A DNA stretch of 16,605 nt from Lentisphaeria bacterium (GCA_016287975.1 JAEEXV010000378.1:1-16605); one strand, 5' to 3'. Counted from the stretch's first letter, positions 1 to 8,272 are shown. Translations and numbers: made by a program. The notes: generated by a model from the sequence alone, not told the origin.

Positions 1-1
1 A

Positions 2-613
2 GGCGCCGAATTCGCGCGCCGCGCCGCCGACGCGGGCGCCCCGCCAGAGCGCGTGCCCGACGGCGACTTCGCCGCCCTCGCCACGACCGAGAACCCGCAG
101 GGCATGCTCTGCCTCCTGCGCAAACCCGCCGAATCCGCCCCGGCGGCGCTTTCGCGCCCCTGCACGCTGATCCTCGACCAGTTGCGCGAACCTGGCAACC
201 TCGGCACGCTCCTGCGCACCGCCTGGGCGGTCGGACTCGCCTCCGTCTGGCTCACCGCTGGCAGCGCCGACCCGTGGTCCCCCAAGGCCGTGCGCAGCGG
301 CATGGGCGCGCAGTTCGCCCTCGACGTCCACCACTTCGCCGACCTCGCCGCCGCCAGGGATGCGCATCGTCGCCTCGGCGGCACCGCCCTGTGGTGCGCC
401 ATGATGGACGCGCCGACCACCATCTTCTCCCCCGACTTCGCCCCCGACGGCGCCGCCATCGTCCTCGGCAACGAGGCCAACGGCATCTCCCGCCCCGAAC
501 TGGGGCGCCCCGTCACCATCCCGATGCCTGGCGCCGCCGAATCCCTGAACGTCGCCCAGGCAGGCACCCTCTTCCTCTACGAAGCCCTCCGACGAACCAC
601 GGAACAACCATGA
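2..613 (+). CDS. TrmH/SpoU-family RNA 2'-O-methyltransferase (5' end outside window)
   Basis: This is a SAM-dependent ribose 2'-O-methyltransferase of the SPOUT (SpoU/TrmH) superfamily that acts on rRNA or tRNA in the cytoplasm. Numbering from the GTG at 53, the three SpoU motifs are all present. Motif 1 is NLGTLLRTA at 49-57, with the Asn and catalytic Arg. Motif 2 is VLGNEANGIS at 137-146. Motif 3 is ESLNVAQAGTLFLYEA at 163-178, which forms the knotted SAM pocket. The frame stays open upstream to the window edge, and those residues read like the normal N-terminal substrate-binding domain. The GTG at 53 is therefore probably internal and the true start lies outside the window. About 203 residues are visible, against roughly 250-270 for RlmB-like members. 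The target nucleotide cannot be told from sequence. The stop overlaps the next start (ATGA, 610-613), so translational coupling is likely. Confidence 0.93.
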   Translation, partial: GAEFARRAADAGAPPERVPDGDFAALATTENPQGMLCLLRKPAESAPAALSRPCTLILDQLREPGNLGTLLRTAWAVGLASVWLTAGSADPWSPKAVRSGMGAQFALDVHHFADLAAARDAHRRLGGTALWCAMMDAPTTIFSPDFAPDGAAIVLGNEANGISRPELGRPVTIPMPGAAESLNVAQAGTLFLYEALRRTTEQP

Positions 614-1521
614 ACCGACTGACACGCATCCTCCTGCCTGCCGCGCTCCTCCTTCTCGCAGGCACCCTCTCCGCCCAGATCGGACTGCGCCTCGAAGCCG
701 AGAACTCGCGCTACATCTGCTACGAGCCCGTCACCGTCAAACTCACGGTCGCCAACCTCTCGGGCAACACCCTCGTCTTCGGCGGCGACACCCCCGCCCA
801 GCAAGGCCGAATCTACTTCAGCGTCGAAGGCGGCAACGGCAAGCAGGTCCGACAGATCACTGCCATCACCAACCCCGCCGCCGACCTCAAACTCGGCCCT
901 GGCGAGCGCCGCGAAATCAAGATCATCGTCAACAAATACTACAACATGCAGCGCGACGACTTCTACACCATCCGCGCCCTCCTCGACCACAAGCGGCTCC
1001 CCAGGACCCACATCTCCGACCCCGTCCGCATCGAGGTCCACGACGGCGTCCCCCTCCTCTCCAAGAGCATCGGACTGCCCACCCGCAACGCCACCAGCGT
1101 CATCAAGACCATCCAGCTCACCCTCCTCAGATTCACCGACACCGACGAGGACATCTACTCCCTCCGCGCCGAAGACGAATCCAACGTCTACGCCGTCTTC
1201 CGCCTCGGCTCCTTCATCGACGGCGCCCCCCCCCAGATGGAACTCGACGACTCCAGCCTCGTGCACCTCCTCCTGCAAATCCGCCCCCGACTCTACGCCT
1301 ACTACATCTTCGGCTTCGAGGGCCGCAACATGCGCCTCCTCCAGAAACGGTTCTACGTCTCCGCCGACGGAGCCCCGCCCTCCCTCTCCCGCGCCACTGG
1401 ATACCTCCGCATCATCCACGGCAAATACGCGCGCCCTGGCATCGACTACGTCGAGGTCCCCAAGGACGCCCCCAAGCCACCCAAACTGCCCTCCGTCCCC
1501 GAGTCCAAACGCATCCACTGA
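610..1521 (+). CDS. Unrecognised secreted protein, probable Ig-like fold
   Basis: The product is 303 residues and I do not recognise the family. Residues 1-23 form a clear Sec signal peptide: MNRLT, then a leucine/alanine-rich core, then LSAQ. The mature protein begins with beta-strand patterning (YICYEPVTVKLTVANLSG, residues 38-55). That pattern resembles the Ig-like domains bacteria use to measure or bind other envelope components. The second half has more alternating hydrophobic stretches and ends in a Pro/Lys-rich tail. No catalytic motif was seen. The ATG at 610 is chosen because it opens directly on the signal peptide and overlaps the methyltransferase stop by four bases. The same frame is open further upstream, but that part is only an overlap with the previous gene. 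A run of nine C residues lies at 1226-1234. It sits 15 bases before sppA, so co-transcription is likely. Location is probably periplasm or outer envelope. Confidence 0.8.
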   Translation: MNRLTRILLPAALLLLAGTLSAQIGLRLEAENSRYICYEPVTVKLTVANLSGNTLVFGGDTPAQQGRIYFSVEGGNGKQVRQITAITNPAADLKLGPGERREIKIIVNKYYNMQRDDFYTIRALLDHKRLPRTHISDPVRIEVHDGVPLLSKSIGLPTRNATSVIKTIQLTLLRFTDTDEDIYSLRAEDESNVYAVFRLGSFIDGAPPQMELDDSSLVHLLLQIRPRLYAYYIFGFEGRNMRLLQKRFYVSADGAPPSLSRATGYLRIIHGKYARPGIDYVEVPKDAPKPPKLPSVPESKRIH

Positions 1522-1536
1522 CCCCCGCCTACGACC

Positions 1537-2664
1537 ATGGCAGACGAATTCACCCCCCCGCAATACAGCCCGTCCTACCAGACGCCCCCGCCTGCATACC
1601 GCCCGCCCGCCCCGCCCACCAAGTTCTTCAAGGGCTTCTCGTGCGGCTGCCTCGTCAGCGTCCTCTTCATCTTCCTCTTCTTCGGCCTCGTCCTGGGCTC
1701 GCTTGTCCTCATGAGCAGGAGCAGCTCGGCCGACAATGCCAACCCCTTCGCCAACGGCCCCGCCAGGCCGCGCCTCATCCCCTACCGCAACGGCCAGGGC
1801 GACCGCATGCTCGCCATCATCTCCATCCGAGGCGTCATTGGCGCCTACCCTGAAAGCGACCTCTTCGGCGAGGAGACCGGAGCCTCCAGCCGACGAATCT
1901 GCGCCGCCATCCGCGCCGCCGCCGAGAACCCCGACATCGCGGGAATCCTCCTCGACATGGACACCCCTGGCGGCGAGGTCGTCGCCTCCGCCGAAATCCG
2001 CAACGCCGTCGACGAATACCGCAACGCCACCAAAAATCCCGTCGTCACCTGCATCCACTCCCTCGGCGCCTCTGGCGGATACTACGTCGCCTCCGGCACC
2101 GACTGGATCGTCGCCAACCGCAACTGCATCACCGGCAGCGTCGGCGTCATCATGCAGTCCATGCAGCTCCACGGCCTCATGGACAAGATCGGCGTCAAGC
2201 CCGTCACCTACCGCTCAGGGAAATACAAGGACATCCTCAACCCCATGCGCGAGTCCACCCCCGAGGAAGCCGCCTACATCCAGCACCTCATCGACCAGAA
2301 CTACACCGAGTTCTGCCGCGTCATCGCCGAAGGGCGCAGCAAGCACTTCAAGGACGCCGACGCCGTCAAGAAGGCCGAGTTCGCCGACGGACGCCCCGTC
2401 AGCGGCGAGGACGCCTTCGCCCAGCACCTCGTCGACCAGCTCGGCTCCCTCAACGACGCCATCGCCAAACTCGAGGAACTGACGCGGCTCTCCAACGCCC
2501 CCATCGTCCGCATCGGCGTCACTGGCTCCTTCATGGACCGCCTCTTCGGCGCCTTCTCGCCCGCGCCGCGCCGCGTGCGCATCGAGGGCATGCCCGGGAC
2601 GATGCGCGCGGCCGACCTGCCCCCTGGCGTCTTCTTCTACCTCCTCCCTGAAAGCCTGCGCTGA
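1537..2664 (+). CDS. sppA: Signal peptide peptidase SppA, short form (peptidase family S49)
   Basis: This membrane-anchored serine peptidase degrades cleaved signal peptides and other membrane peptides. The 375-residue product has a Pro/Tyr-rich cytosolic N-terminus (1-28), one transmembrane segment (about 38-59) and an S49 domain (about 92-312). The nucleophile is Ser179 in LGASGGYY. The general-base Lys is Lys231 in SGKYKD, 52 residues downstream. That matches the spacing between Ser147 and Lys199 in the Bacillus subtilis short SppA. The other hallmark blocks are the strand IRGVIG (97-102) and ILLDMDTPGGEV (137-148). The length fits the single-domain form rather than the about 600-residue E. 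coli type. There is no clear Shine-Dalgarno before the ATG. The stop shares its last base with the next start (TGATG, 2662-2666). The S49 assignment is very secure; the exact substrate range is not. Confidence 0.95.
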   Translation: MADEFTPPQYSPSYQTPPPAYRPPAPPTKFFKGFSCGCLVSVLFIFLFFGLVLGSLVLMSRSSSADNANPFANGPARPRLIPYRNGQGDRMLAIISIRGVIGAYPESDLFGEETGASSRRICAAIRAAAENPDIAGILLDMDTPGGEVVASAEIRNAVDEYRNATKNPVVTCIHSLGASGGYYVASGTDWIVANRNCITGSVGVIMQSMQLHGLMDKIGVKPVTYRSGKYKDILNPMRESTPEEAAYIQHLIDQNYTEFCRVIAEGRSKHFKDADAVKKAEFADGRPVSGEDAFAQHLVDQLGSLNDAIAKLEELTRLSNAPIVRIGVTGSFMDRLFGAFSPAPRRVRIEGMPGTMRAADLPPGVFFYLLPESLR

Positions 2665-4409
2665 TGAGACTCCTCCCCGCCATCCTTCTTGCCGCCGCAC
2701 TCTGCCTCCCCGCCGCGGACACCCTCTATCCGCGGCCAGGCTGGGCGGAGCGCCCCGATCCCGCCGCCGCGCCCGAGGAGGCGCTTGCGGGCGGCACCTA
2801 CTGCGAATCGCTGGGCCCCTCCCCCAAGAGCCTCAACTACTATCTCGACAACAATGTCATGAGCGCCCAGGTCTTCGGGCTGCTCTACGAGACGCTCATC
2901 ACCCGCGACCCGAAGACCCTCGAATGGGCGCCAGGCCTCGCCTCCAGGTGGAGCGTCTCCGAAGACCGCCGCACCTTCACCTTCTGGCTCGACCCCAACG
3001 CCAGATGGAGCGACGGCAGGCCAGTCACCGCCGCCGACGTCGTCTGGACCTACCAGGCCCTGATGGATCCGAAGAACCTCACTGGCTCCATCAAGTTCGC
3101 CCTCGAGCAGCTCGACCCGCCCGTCATCCTGCCCGACGGCGCCGTCCAGTTCCACGCCAAGTCCCTGCACTGGCGCAACCTCCAGGCCGCGGGCGACTTC
3201 TCCATCCTCCCGAAACATGCCTTCGCGGGAAAGGACTTCAATCTCGTCAACTTCGAGTTCCCCGTCGTCTCTGGCCCCTACCGCATCCGCGACTTCCAGC
3301 CTGGGCAGCTCCTGCTTCTGGAGAAGCGCCCCGACTGGTGGCGCGCCAAATACCCCGCCGCCAAGGGCGTCTACAACTTCCAGTTCCTGAAACTGCGCTT
3401 CTTCGAGGACCAGAACAACGCCTTCGACGCCTTCCTCAAAGGGCAGCTGGACCAGTTCACCATCTACACCGCCTCCCAGTGGCACCGCATCGAGAGCCGC
3501 GTCTCCGCCGTCCGCAACAACTGGATCGTCAAGCAGGAGATCCACAACCACGCGCCCGTCGGCATGCAGGGCTTCGCCATCAACCTGCGCCGCCCGCTCT
3601 TCCAGGACGTGCGCGTCCGCCGCGCCCTCGCCCATCTGCTCAACCGCGCCTTCATGAACCACACCATGATGTTCGACCAGTATTTCCTCCACCGATCCTT
3701 CTGGGAGGACCTCTACGACGACGCGCACCCCAACCCCAATCCTGAAATCGCCTTCGACCCGCAGAAGGCACGCGCCCTCCTCGCCGAGGCTGGATGGAAG
3801 CCCAACCCAAAGACTGGAACCCTTGAAAAGGACGGACGCCCCTTCGAGTTCACCTTCCTCAACCGAGGCGGCACCGACAAGTTCCTCGCCGTCTACAATG
3901 AAGCCCTCAAGGACGTCGGCATCCGCATGACCATCGTCACCAAGGACTGGTCCGCCTGGGCCAAGGACATCGACGAATTCAACTTCGACCTCACCTGGGC
4001 CGCCTGGTCTGGCGGCCTCTTCAAGGATCCCGAGCAGATGTGGTCCTCCCGCGAGGCCGCCCGCCAGGGTTCCTCGAACATCACGGGATTCGCCGACCCC
4101 AGGGTCGACGCCCTCATCGACGCCCAGAAAGGCGAGTTCGACGTCGCCAAACGCAACGCCATCCTCCGCCAGATCGACGCCATCCTCTACGACCAGTGCC
4201 CATACATCCTCCTCTGGAACATCGGACACTCCCGCATCCTCTACTGGAACAAGTTCGGCACCCCCCAAAATGTCATGGGCAAATACGGCGACGCCGCCTC
4301 CTCCCTCTGGTGGAACGACCCCGACCGCGCCGCCGAACTCCAGGACGCCATGAAATCCAACACCCCCCTCCCCGCCGAACCGCCGCGCGTCGACTGGAAG
4401 GAACGCTGA
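2664..4409 (+). CDS. Extracellular solute-binding protein family 5, YejA-like peptide-binding protein
   Basis: This is a periplasmic substrate-binding component of an ABC importer for peptides (SBP_bac_5 family), 581 residues long. A signal peptide covers residues 1 to about 18. The Cys at 14 is not in a proper lipobox, so a soluble form is more likely than a lipoprotein. Family landmarks are LYETLITRDPKTLEWAPGLA (74-93), WSDGRPVTAADVVWTYQAL (115-133), SGPYRI (203-208) and FQDVRVRRALAHLLNR (313-328). The stretch MQGFAINLRRPLFQD (301-315) and the following Tyr/Phe-rich block resemble YejA, the oligopeptide and microcin C binding protein of yejABEF. No permease or ATPase genes lie nearby, so it must work with partners encoded elsewhere or act as an orphan binding protein. 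It starts inside the sppA stop codon. An envelope peptide-handling role next to SppA is plausible but inferred. Confidence 0.9.
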   Translation: MRLLPAILLAAALCLPAADTLYPRPGWAERPDPAAAPEEALAGGTYCESLGPSPKSLNYYLDNNVMSAQVFGLLYETLITRDPKTLEWAPGLASRWSVSEDRRTFTFWLDPNARWSDGRPVTAADVVWTYQALMDPKNLTGSIKFALEQLDPPVILPDGAVQFHAKSLHWRNLQAAGDFSILPKHAFAGKDFNLVNFEFPVVSGPYRIRDFQPGQLLLLEKRPDWWRAKYPAAKGVYNFQFLKLRFFEDQNNAFDAFLKGQLDQFTIYTASQWHRIESRVSAVRNNWIVKQEIHNHAPVGMQGFAINLRRPLFQDVRVRRALAHLLNRAFMNHTMMFDQYFLHRSFWEDLYDDAHPNPNPEIAFDPQKARALLAEAGWKPNPKTGTLEKDGRPFEFTFLNRGGTDKFLAVYNEALKDVGIRMTIVTKDWSAWAKDIDEFNFDLTWAAWSGGLFKDPEQMWSSREAARQGSSNITGFADPRVDALIDAQKGEFDVAKRNAILRQIDAILYDQCPYILLWNIGHSRILYWNKFGTPQNVMGKYGDAASSLWWNDPDRAAELQDAMKSNTPLPAEPPRVDWKER

Positions 4410-4443
4410 CCCCAAAGTCCCCCCGAGTCTCTTGTGCTCTGCG

Positions 4444-4467
4444 CCAGGCCGTTTCGGCCTGGATTTC
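4444..4467 (+). terminator. Possible intrinsic terminator between the peptide-binding protein gene and folD
   Basis: CCAGGCCG (4444-4451) and CGGCCTGG (4455-4462) form a perfect eight-pair stem around a TTT loop. The stem is followed by ATTTCT. The T-run is weak, so this could be an attenuator or an mRNA-stabilising hairpin instead. It falls in the 90-base gap before folD and is a natural boundary between two transcription units. Confidence 0.45.
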
Positions 4468-4487
4468 TCCGCAAACCTCCCCCATCC

Positions 4488-4493
4488 AGGAAA
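4488..4493 (+). promoter_or_regulatory. Ribosome binding site of folD
   Basis: AGGAAA lies six bases before the ATG at 4500. It is one of the few recognisable Shine-Dalgarno-like sequences in the window. It supports 4500 over the ATG in the same frame at 4434, which would add 22 residues and run through the hairpin at 4444-4462. Confidence 0.55.
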
Positions 4494-4499
4494 TCCCCC

Positions 4500-5384
4500 A
4501 TGTCCGCGATCATTTTAGATGGCAAGCAAATCGCTTCAGAAATCCGTGCCGAACTGGCCGCCGAGGTCAGCCGCCTGCAGGCCGAGTGGGGCGTGACGCC
4601 TGGCCTCGCCGTCATTCTGGTCGGCGAGGATCCCGCATCCCAGTCGTATGTCAAGGCCAAGGAGAAGGCGTGCGCGGACATCGGCATCTACTCCGACGAC
4701 AACCGCCTCCCCGCCGACACCACCCAGGAGGAGTTGCTCCGCCTCATCGCCGCCAAGAACGCCGACCCGCGCATCCACGGCATCCTCGTGCAGCTCCCCC
4801 TCCCCCGCCAGATCTCCACTGGGGCCGTCATCGAGGCCATCGCCCCTGAAAAGGACGTCGACGGCTTCGGCGCCGCCTCCCTCGGCAAACTCATGCAGGG
4901 CGAGCAGACCTTCATCTCCTGCACCCCGCACGGGGTCGTGCAGATGCTTATGCACGCGGGCGTCAAGACCGCAGGCAAGGAGGCCGTCATCGTCGGACGC
5001 AGCAACATCGTCGGCAAGCCCCTCGCGAACCTGCTGATGCAGAAGGCCCCATACGGCAACGCCACGGTCACCGTCTGCCACAGCCAGACTCCCAACCTCG
5101 CCGAAATCACCCGCCGCGCCGACATCCTCGTCGCCGCAATCGGACGCCCCCGCACCATCACCGCCGATATGGTCAAGCCAGGCGCCGTCGTCATCGACGT
5201 CGGCGTCAACCGCATCCCCGACCCCAGCGCTCCGCGCGGACATCGGCTTGTCGGCGACGTCGACTTCGATGCCGTCAAGGAGGTCGCCTCCGTGATCACG
5301 CCCGTCCCTGGCGGCGTCGGCCCCATGACCATCACCATGCTCCTCTACAACACCGTCCAGTCCGCCCGCCTCACCGCGCGATAG
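4500..5384 (+). CDS. folD: Bifunctional methylenetetrahydrofolate dehydrogenase / methenyltetrahydrofolate cyclohydrolase
   Basis: FolD interconverts 5,10-methylene-THF, 5,10-methenyl-THF and 10-formyl-THF, using NADP+ in the dehydrogenase step. It supplies one-carbon units for purines and initiator fMet in the cytoplasm. The 294-residue product is full length. Visible signatures are [15 protein letters not shown] (49-63) with the catalytic Lys at 54, aligned to E. coli Lys56. Others are the substrate-loop motif [17 protein letters not shown], the nucleotide-binding [10 protein letters not shown], and the C-terminal GDVDF and [12 protein letters not shown]. The usual PCTPxG motif reads SCTPHG here, a conservative change. 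The ATG at 4500 has an AGGAAA site and matches the family N-terminus. The rRNA methyltransferase gene follows after six bases, so the two are probably co-transcribed. Confidence 0.97.
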   Translation: MSAIILDGKQIASEIRAELAAEVSRLQAEWGVTPGLAVILVGEDPASQSYVKAKEKACADIGIYSDDNRLPADTTQEELLRLIAAKNADPRIHGILVQLPLPRQISTGAVIEAIAPEKDVDGFGAASLGKLMQGEQTFISCTPHGVVQMLMHAGVKTAGKEAVIVGRSNIVGKPLANLLMQKAPYGNATVTVCHSQTPNLAEITRRADILVAAIGRPRTITADMVKPGAVVIDVGVNRIPDPSAPRGHRLVGDVDFDAVKEVASVITPVPGGVGPMTITMLLYNTVQSARLTAR

Positions 5385-5390
5385 CCCGCC

Positions 5391-6797
5391 ATGAAACCCG
5401 CCTCCCCCGACAGCGACCGCCCGATGCCGCCCAACCGCATCGCCACGCAGGCACGCATCTGCGCGCATATCATCACCGAGGCCCTGGGAAGCACTCTCGC
5501 CGCGCACCATCCCGCCGACCGTTCGCTGCGCGAACTCTTCGCCGCGAACCACCAGTTGGGCTCGCGCGACCGCCGCATCATCTCCGAGACCCTCTTCTCG
5601 GTGCTGCGCTGGTGGGGCTGGCTCGCAAAACTCGCCCCCAAGGCATTCACCGAGGCCCTCGCGGCGGGCGTGCCAGCCCCGCCCGCACATGGCTCCGACT
5701 GGTTCGGCGTCTTCGCCGCCTCGTGGCTTCTCGAGAACCGCTTCGAACTCCCCCCCTCCGTCATGTTCTGGCTGCGCGAGGCAGGCCTCTACCCCGAACT
5801 CTTCGCCGACATCCCCGCCGACACCCCATTCCTGGATCGGCGCAGATATCTGCGCCCCTTCTTCCAAAAGAGCGCCATGCCCGCCCTGCGCGCCGAAGAC
5901 CTCCTCCCCGCATGGCTCCAGGAGGCCCTCGCCCCCGAGGAAAAGGTCGACTATATGAAACTCCTTGAATGGGAGCAGCGCCGCCCCCCCGTCTGGCTCC
6001 GCGCCCAGACCACCAACTACGCCCAGCTCAAGGGCGAAATCGAGCATGAAAGCGAGAAGGCCATCAAGCTCGTCCCCCATCCCACCCTCGTCGGCGCCTT
6101 CTCCGTCAGCCACGCCAGCGCAAACTTCCGCGCCCTCGCCGCATTCCGAGACGGACGGTTCGAAATCCAGGACCTCGCCTCCCAGTGCGTCGCGCTCGTC
6201 GCCGCCCCCAGGCCTGGCGAACAGTGGTGGGACGCCTGCGCAGGCGCAGGCGGCAAGTCGCTCCACCTCGCCTGGCTCATGAACAACCGCGGAACCATCC
6301 TCGCCACCGACCTGCGCGAAGCCCCCCTCGAAGAACTCCGCCTCCGCGCACGGCGTGGAAAATTCGGCAACATCCGCACCCGCGAATGGAAGGGCAACGC
6401 CGTCCCGCCCCAGATGAAGGATCGGTTCGACGGCGTCCTCGTCGACGTCCCCTGCTCCTGCTCAGGCACCTGGCGACGCGCCCCCGACGGACGCTGGAAC
6501 ACCACCTTGGAGCAGATCCCCCAGTTCGCCGCCCTCCAGCTCCAGCTCCTCACCAACGCCGCCGCCGCCGTCAAAGTCGGAGGCACCCTTGTCTATTCCA
6601 CCTGCTCCATGCTCCGCGCCGAAAACCAGGCCGTCGTCGAGCAGTTCCTGGCCGCCAACCCCGAGTTCGCCCTCACTCCGCACGACGACCCCCTCGGCGG
6701 CACCCCGTCCCTCGGCATGACCCAGATCTGGCCCTGGCAGGGCAACTGCGACGCCATGTTCACCGCCAAAATGACCCGCCGCCGCACCCAGGCATAA
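5391..6797 (+). CDS. RsmB/NOP-family rRNA (cytosine-C5) methyltransferase
   Basis: This enzyme transfers a methyl group from SAM to C5 of a cytosine in rRNA in the cytoplasm. The 468-residue product has an N-terminal, mostly helical region (about 20-180) like the NusB-like RNA-binding domain of RsmB, then a linker and a Rossmann methyltransferase domain (about 235-462). SAM motif I is DACAGAGGKSLHLA (281-294), followed by ATDLRE (305-310). Motif IV is VDVPCSCSGTWRR (351-363), with Cys355 as the product-release Cys. Motif VI is YSTCSM (402-407), with Cys405 as the covalent nucleophile. Both catalytic cysteines are intact. E. coli RsmB targets C967 of 16S rRNA, but the target here is inferred from architecture only. 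It follows folD by six bases with no visible Shine-Dalgarno. Confidence 0.92.
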   Translation: MKPASPDSDRPMPPNRIATQARICAHIITEALGSTLAAHHPADRSLRELFAANHQLGSRDRRIISETLFSVLRWWGWLAKLAPKAFTEALAAGVPAPPAHGSDWFGVFAASWLLENRFELPPSVMFWLREAGLYPELFADIPADTPFLDRRRYLRPFFQKSAMPALRAEDLLPAWLQEALAPEEKVDYMKLLEWEQRRPPVWLRAQTTNYAQLKGEIEHESEKAIKLVPHPTLVGAFSVSHASANFRALAAFRDGRFEIQDLASQCVALVAAPRPGEQWWDACAGAGGKSLHLAWLMNNRGTILATDLREAPLEELRLRARRGKFGNIRTREWKGNAVPPQMKDRFDGVLVDVPCSCSGTWRRAPDGRWNTTLEQIPQFAALQLQLLTNAAAAVKVGGTLVYSTCSMLRAENQAVVEQFLAANPEFALTPHDDPLGGTPSLGMTQIWPWQGNCDAMFTAKMTRRRTQA

Positions 6798-6859
6798 CCC
6801 TGCGGCTATCGGGAAGCCCCCACATTATCCACACGGGCCCCACATTTGCCTGGCGTGTG

Positions 6860-6879
6860 CCGGCGGGCTTGCCCGCCGG
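6860..6879. repeat. GC-rich hairpin downstream of the rRNA methyltransferase gene
   Basis: CCGGCGGG (6860-6867) pairs perfectly with CCCGCCGG (6872-6879) across a CTTG loop. No T-run follows, so it is not a standard intrinsic terminator. Its stem words resemble those of the repeat cluster at 8364-8618, which suggests a dispersed palindromic element. It could still help end rsmB transcripts. Confidence 0.5.
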
Positions 6880-6913
6880 TTGGCCGACCGTCGATTCCGA
6901 GGCCCTGCCGATT

Positions 6914-6931
6914 CCGCCGCATTTGCGGCGG
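6914..6931. repeat. Second GC-rich hairpin in the same gap
   Basis: CCGCCGC (6914-6920) pairs with GCGGCGG (6925-6931) around an ATTT loop and is followed by CACGG. GGCGGCAC also occurs in the type B repeats near 8441 and 8513. That hints at a shared origin but is too short to prove it. Confidence 0.45.
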
Positions 6932-7295
6932 CACGGCACCGCGGAGGCCGCTGCATGGAGAAGGCGGCGCGAGACAGCGGCAGCGGCGCACGGGCGGGGA
7001 CAACGGGGCCTGGCGGTGAGGCTCCTCTTTCCCGCCCATTTCCGCGCCGGCCCCGATACCCCTAAAAAACGTAGTTAGAATTCGTGAACCGAATGGAAGG
7101 TCGACAAGGCACGAATCGAACGTTGGTCGGTGAAATGCCATTTTCGACCATCTTGGAATGTGTTTGGATTATGCGCTTTTTGGGAGCGTCGATTACATCG
7201 CCAGCATCATCTGCGCGCCGATTTGCGGGTAAAGAGTTGCTTTCTCATGACAATTCTCCAGGAGGTTGGTCATCCAGTTTTTCCTAACAATACCA

Positions 7296-7313
7296 TGCAA
7301 ACCTCGGTTTGCA
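7296..7313. repeat. Palindrome TGCAAACC-TC-GGTTTGCA
   Basis: Eight bases pair perfectly across a two-base centre, just past the 3' end of the AraC gene as read on the minus strand. No T-run follows. It could be part of a terminator, a protein-binding site or a relic of a mobile element end. The function is unknown. Confidence 0.4.
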
Positions 7314-7379
7314 AGTTCGCGGTGGCGATGCCGACTGCGATGCCTGCCCTGTCGGCCGCCACGGGACAACGCGCCCAGG

Positions 7380-8210
7380 CTACTCCTCGGAGGGCAGGTG
7401 ACCGTAGCGTTCGCGGTAGCGGCGGTCGAAGTAGTGGACATAGTTCCAGCCGCATAAGGCGGCGACCTCCTTGATGCGGTAGCGGTGCTGGCGCAGGAAC
7501 TGCCGCGCCATGTCGAGGCGCACCTGGATCAGGTATTCGATGGGCGTGCAATTGTATTCCCGTCGGAAAAGCTGCTGGATGTAGTTCGGCGAGCAGTGCA
7601 TGACCTGCGCGACCTCCTGGATGGTGAGGTCGCTGCGGTAGTAGTGCTCCTGGATGTAGTGCGCGATGATCTCGGCGGGAGGGAGATTCCAACTGGTGGA
7701 GGGGGAGCGGCAGAGCAGTTCCAGCGTCGAGAGCAGCAACTGGATCAGCAGGTTCATCTGCGTCGGCTCGGCGTGCTCCCCGCGGCAGAATCGATGGCAG
7801 GCCGCAAGAAACGCAGGAATGTGCAGCCCCAGCGTGTCGGACTGCTTGCCCCACGGCAGCGTGAAAGTCGCCTCGTGCCCGCGGAGATAGTAGAGCGAGA
7901 TCTCGTCCAGGCGGAGCGTCACGTGCGCGAAGATGCTCTCCCCTGGCAATTGCGGATGCAGCACCTGCGGCGGCGTCAGCAGCAATTCGCGGACATCCCG
8001 ATAGCAGACGTGCCCTGGACGGTCGCACCCGAAGAGGAAGCGCAGCTCCAGGCGGTCGTGGAAATGGCTCGGGCTCCCTGGCGCTGGCGGGGAATCCGAG
8101 CGCGACGCCTTCAGCCGCGCGGGATGCTGCGCCAGCCGCGCGACCCCCTCCCGCATCTCCGCCAGCACCCCCGCCTCCGACGTCGCCGCTATGGTGGATG
8201 AACTTTTCAT
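7380..8210 (-). CDS. AraC-family transcriptional regulator
   Basis: The product is 276 residues with the usual AraC layout. An N-terminal cupin-like ligand domain (about 45-125) shows HFHDRLELRFLFG at 49-61, a typical sensor strand pattern. The C-terminal double helix-turn-helix DNA-binding domain spans about 178-272. The first HTH is about 195-217 (LTIQEVAQVMHCSPNYIQQL). The second is about 245-268 and carries the family signature with ALCGWNYVHYFDRRYRERYG ahead of LPSE. Such proteins usually activate neighbouring sugar or organic-acid catabolic genes when bound to their ligand. The gene is divergent from the 8638-16290 cluster, which is its probable target. The ATG at 8210 is taken as the start; no good Shine-Dalgarno is seen. 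Codon use matches the other genes, so there is no sign of recent transfer. Confidence 0.9.
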   Translation of the reverse strand: MKSSSTIAATSEAGVLAEMREGVARLAQHPARLKASRSDSPPAPGSPSHFHDRLELRFLFGCDRPGHVCYRDVRELLLTPPQVLHPQLPGESIFAHVTLRLDEISLYYLRGHEATFTLPWGKQSDTLGLHIPAFLAACHRFCRGEHAEPTQMNLLIQLLLSTLELLCRSPSTSWNLPPAEIIAHYIQEHYYRSDLTIQEVAQVMHCSPNYIQQLFRREYNCTPIEYLIQVRLDMARQFLRQHRYRIKEVAALCGWNYVHYFDRRYRERYGHLPSEE

Positions 8211-8272
8211 GGCAATCTGAAAAAAGTGTTATGAAACATGAATTGTATGGCGCAGACAATGTAATTTCCTAT

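Larger units (their letters stand above)
6798..7379. other. Non-coding gap between convergent rsmB-like and AraC genes
   Basis: This is 582 bases with no gene I can support. The first part (6798-7060) is GC-rich and carries two strong hairpins. The word CCCACATT occurs twice near its start (around 6829 and 6839). The second part (about 7060-7320) is visibly less GC-rich than the rest of the window and contains a palindrome at 7296-7313. Short open frames exist on both strands, but none has a start context, codon use or motif that supports translation. It may hold degraded DNA or an unrecognised small RNA. Confidence 0.6.

Noticed and set aside
53..55. GTG as the real start of the SpoU/TrmH protein
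   Set aside because: The frame is open to the window edge and a start here would remove most of the family's N-terminal domain.
2664..2720. Lipoprotein signal in the peptide-binding protein
   Set aside because: The Cys at residue 14 is preceded by Ala-Ala-Leu, not a lipobox with small residues at -1. A normal Sec signal fits better.
7084..7287. Short proteins in the 7060-7380 gap
   Set aside because: No recognisable motif, poor start context, and overlapping frames of similar quality on both strands.
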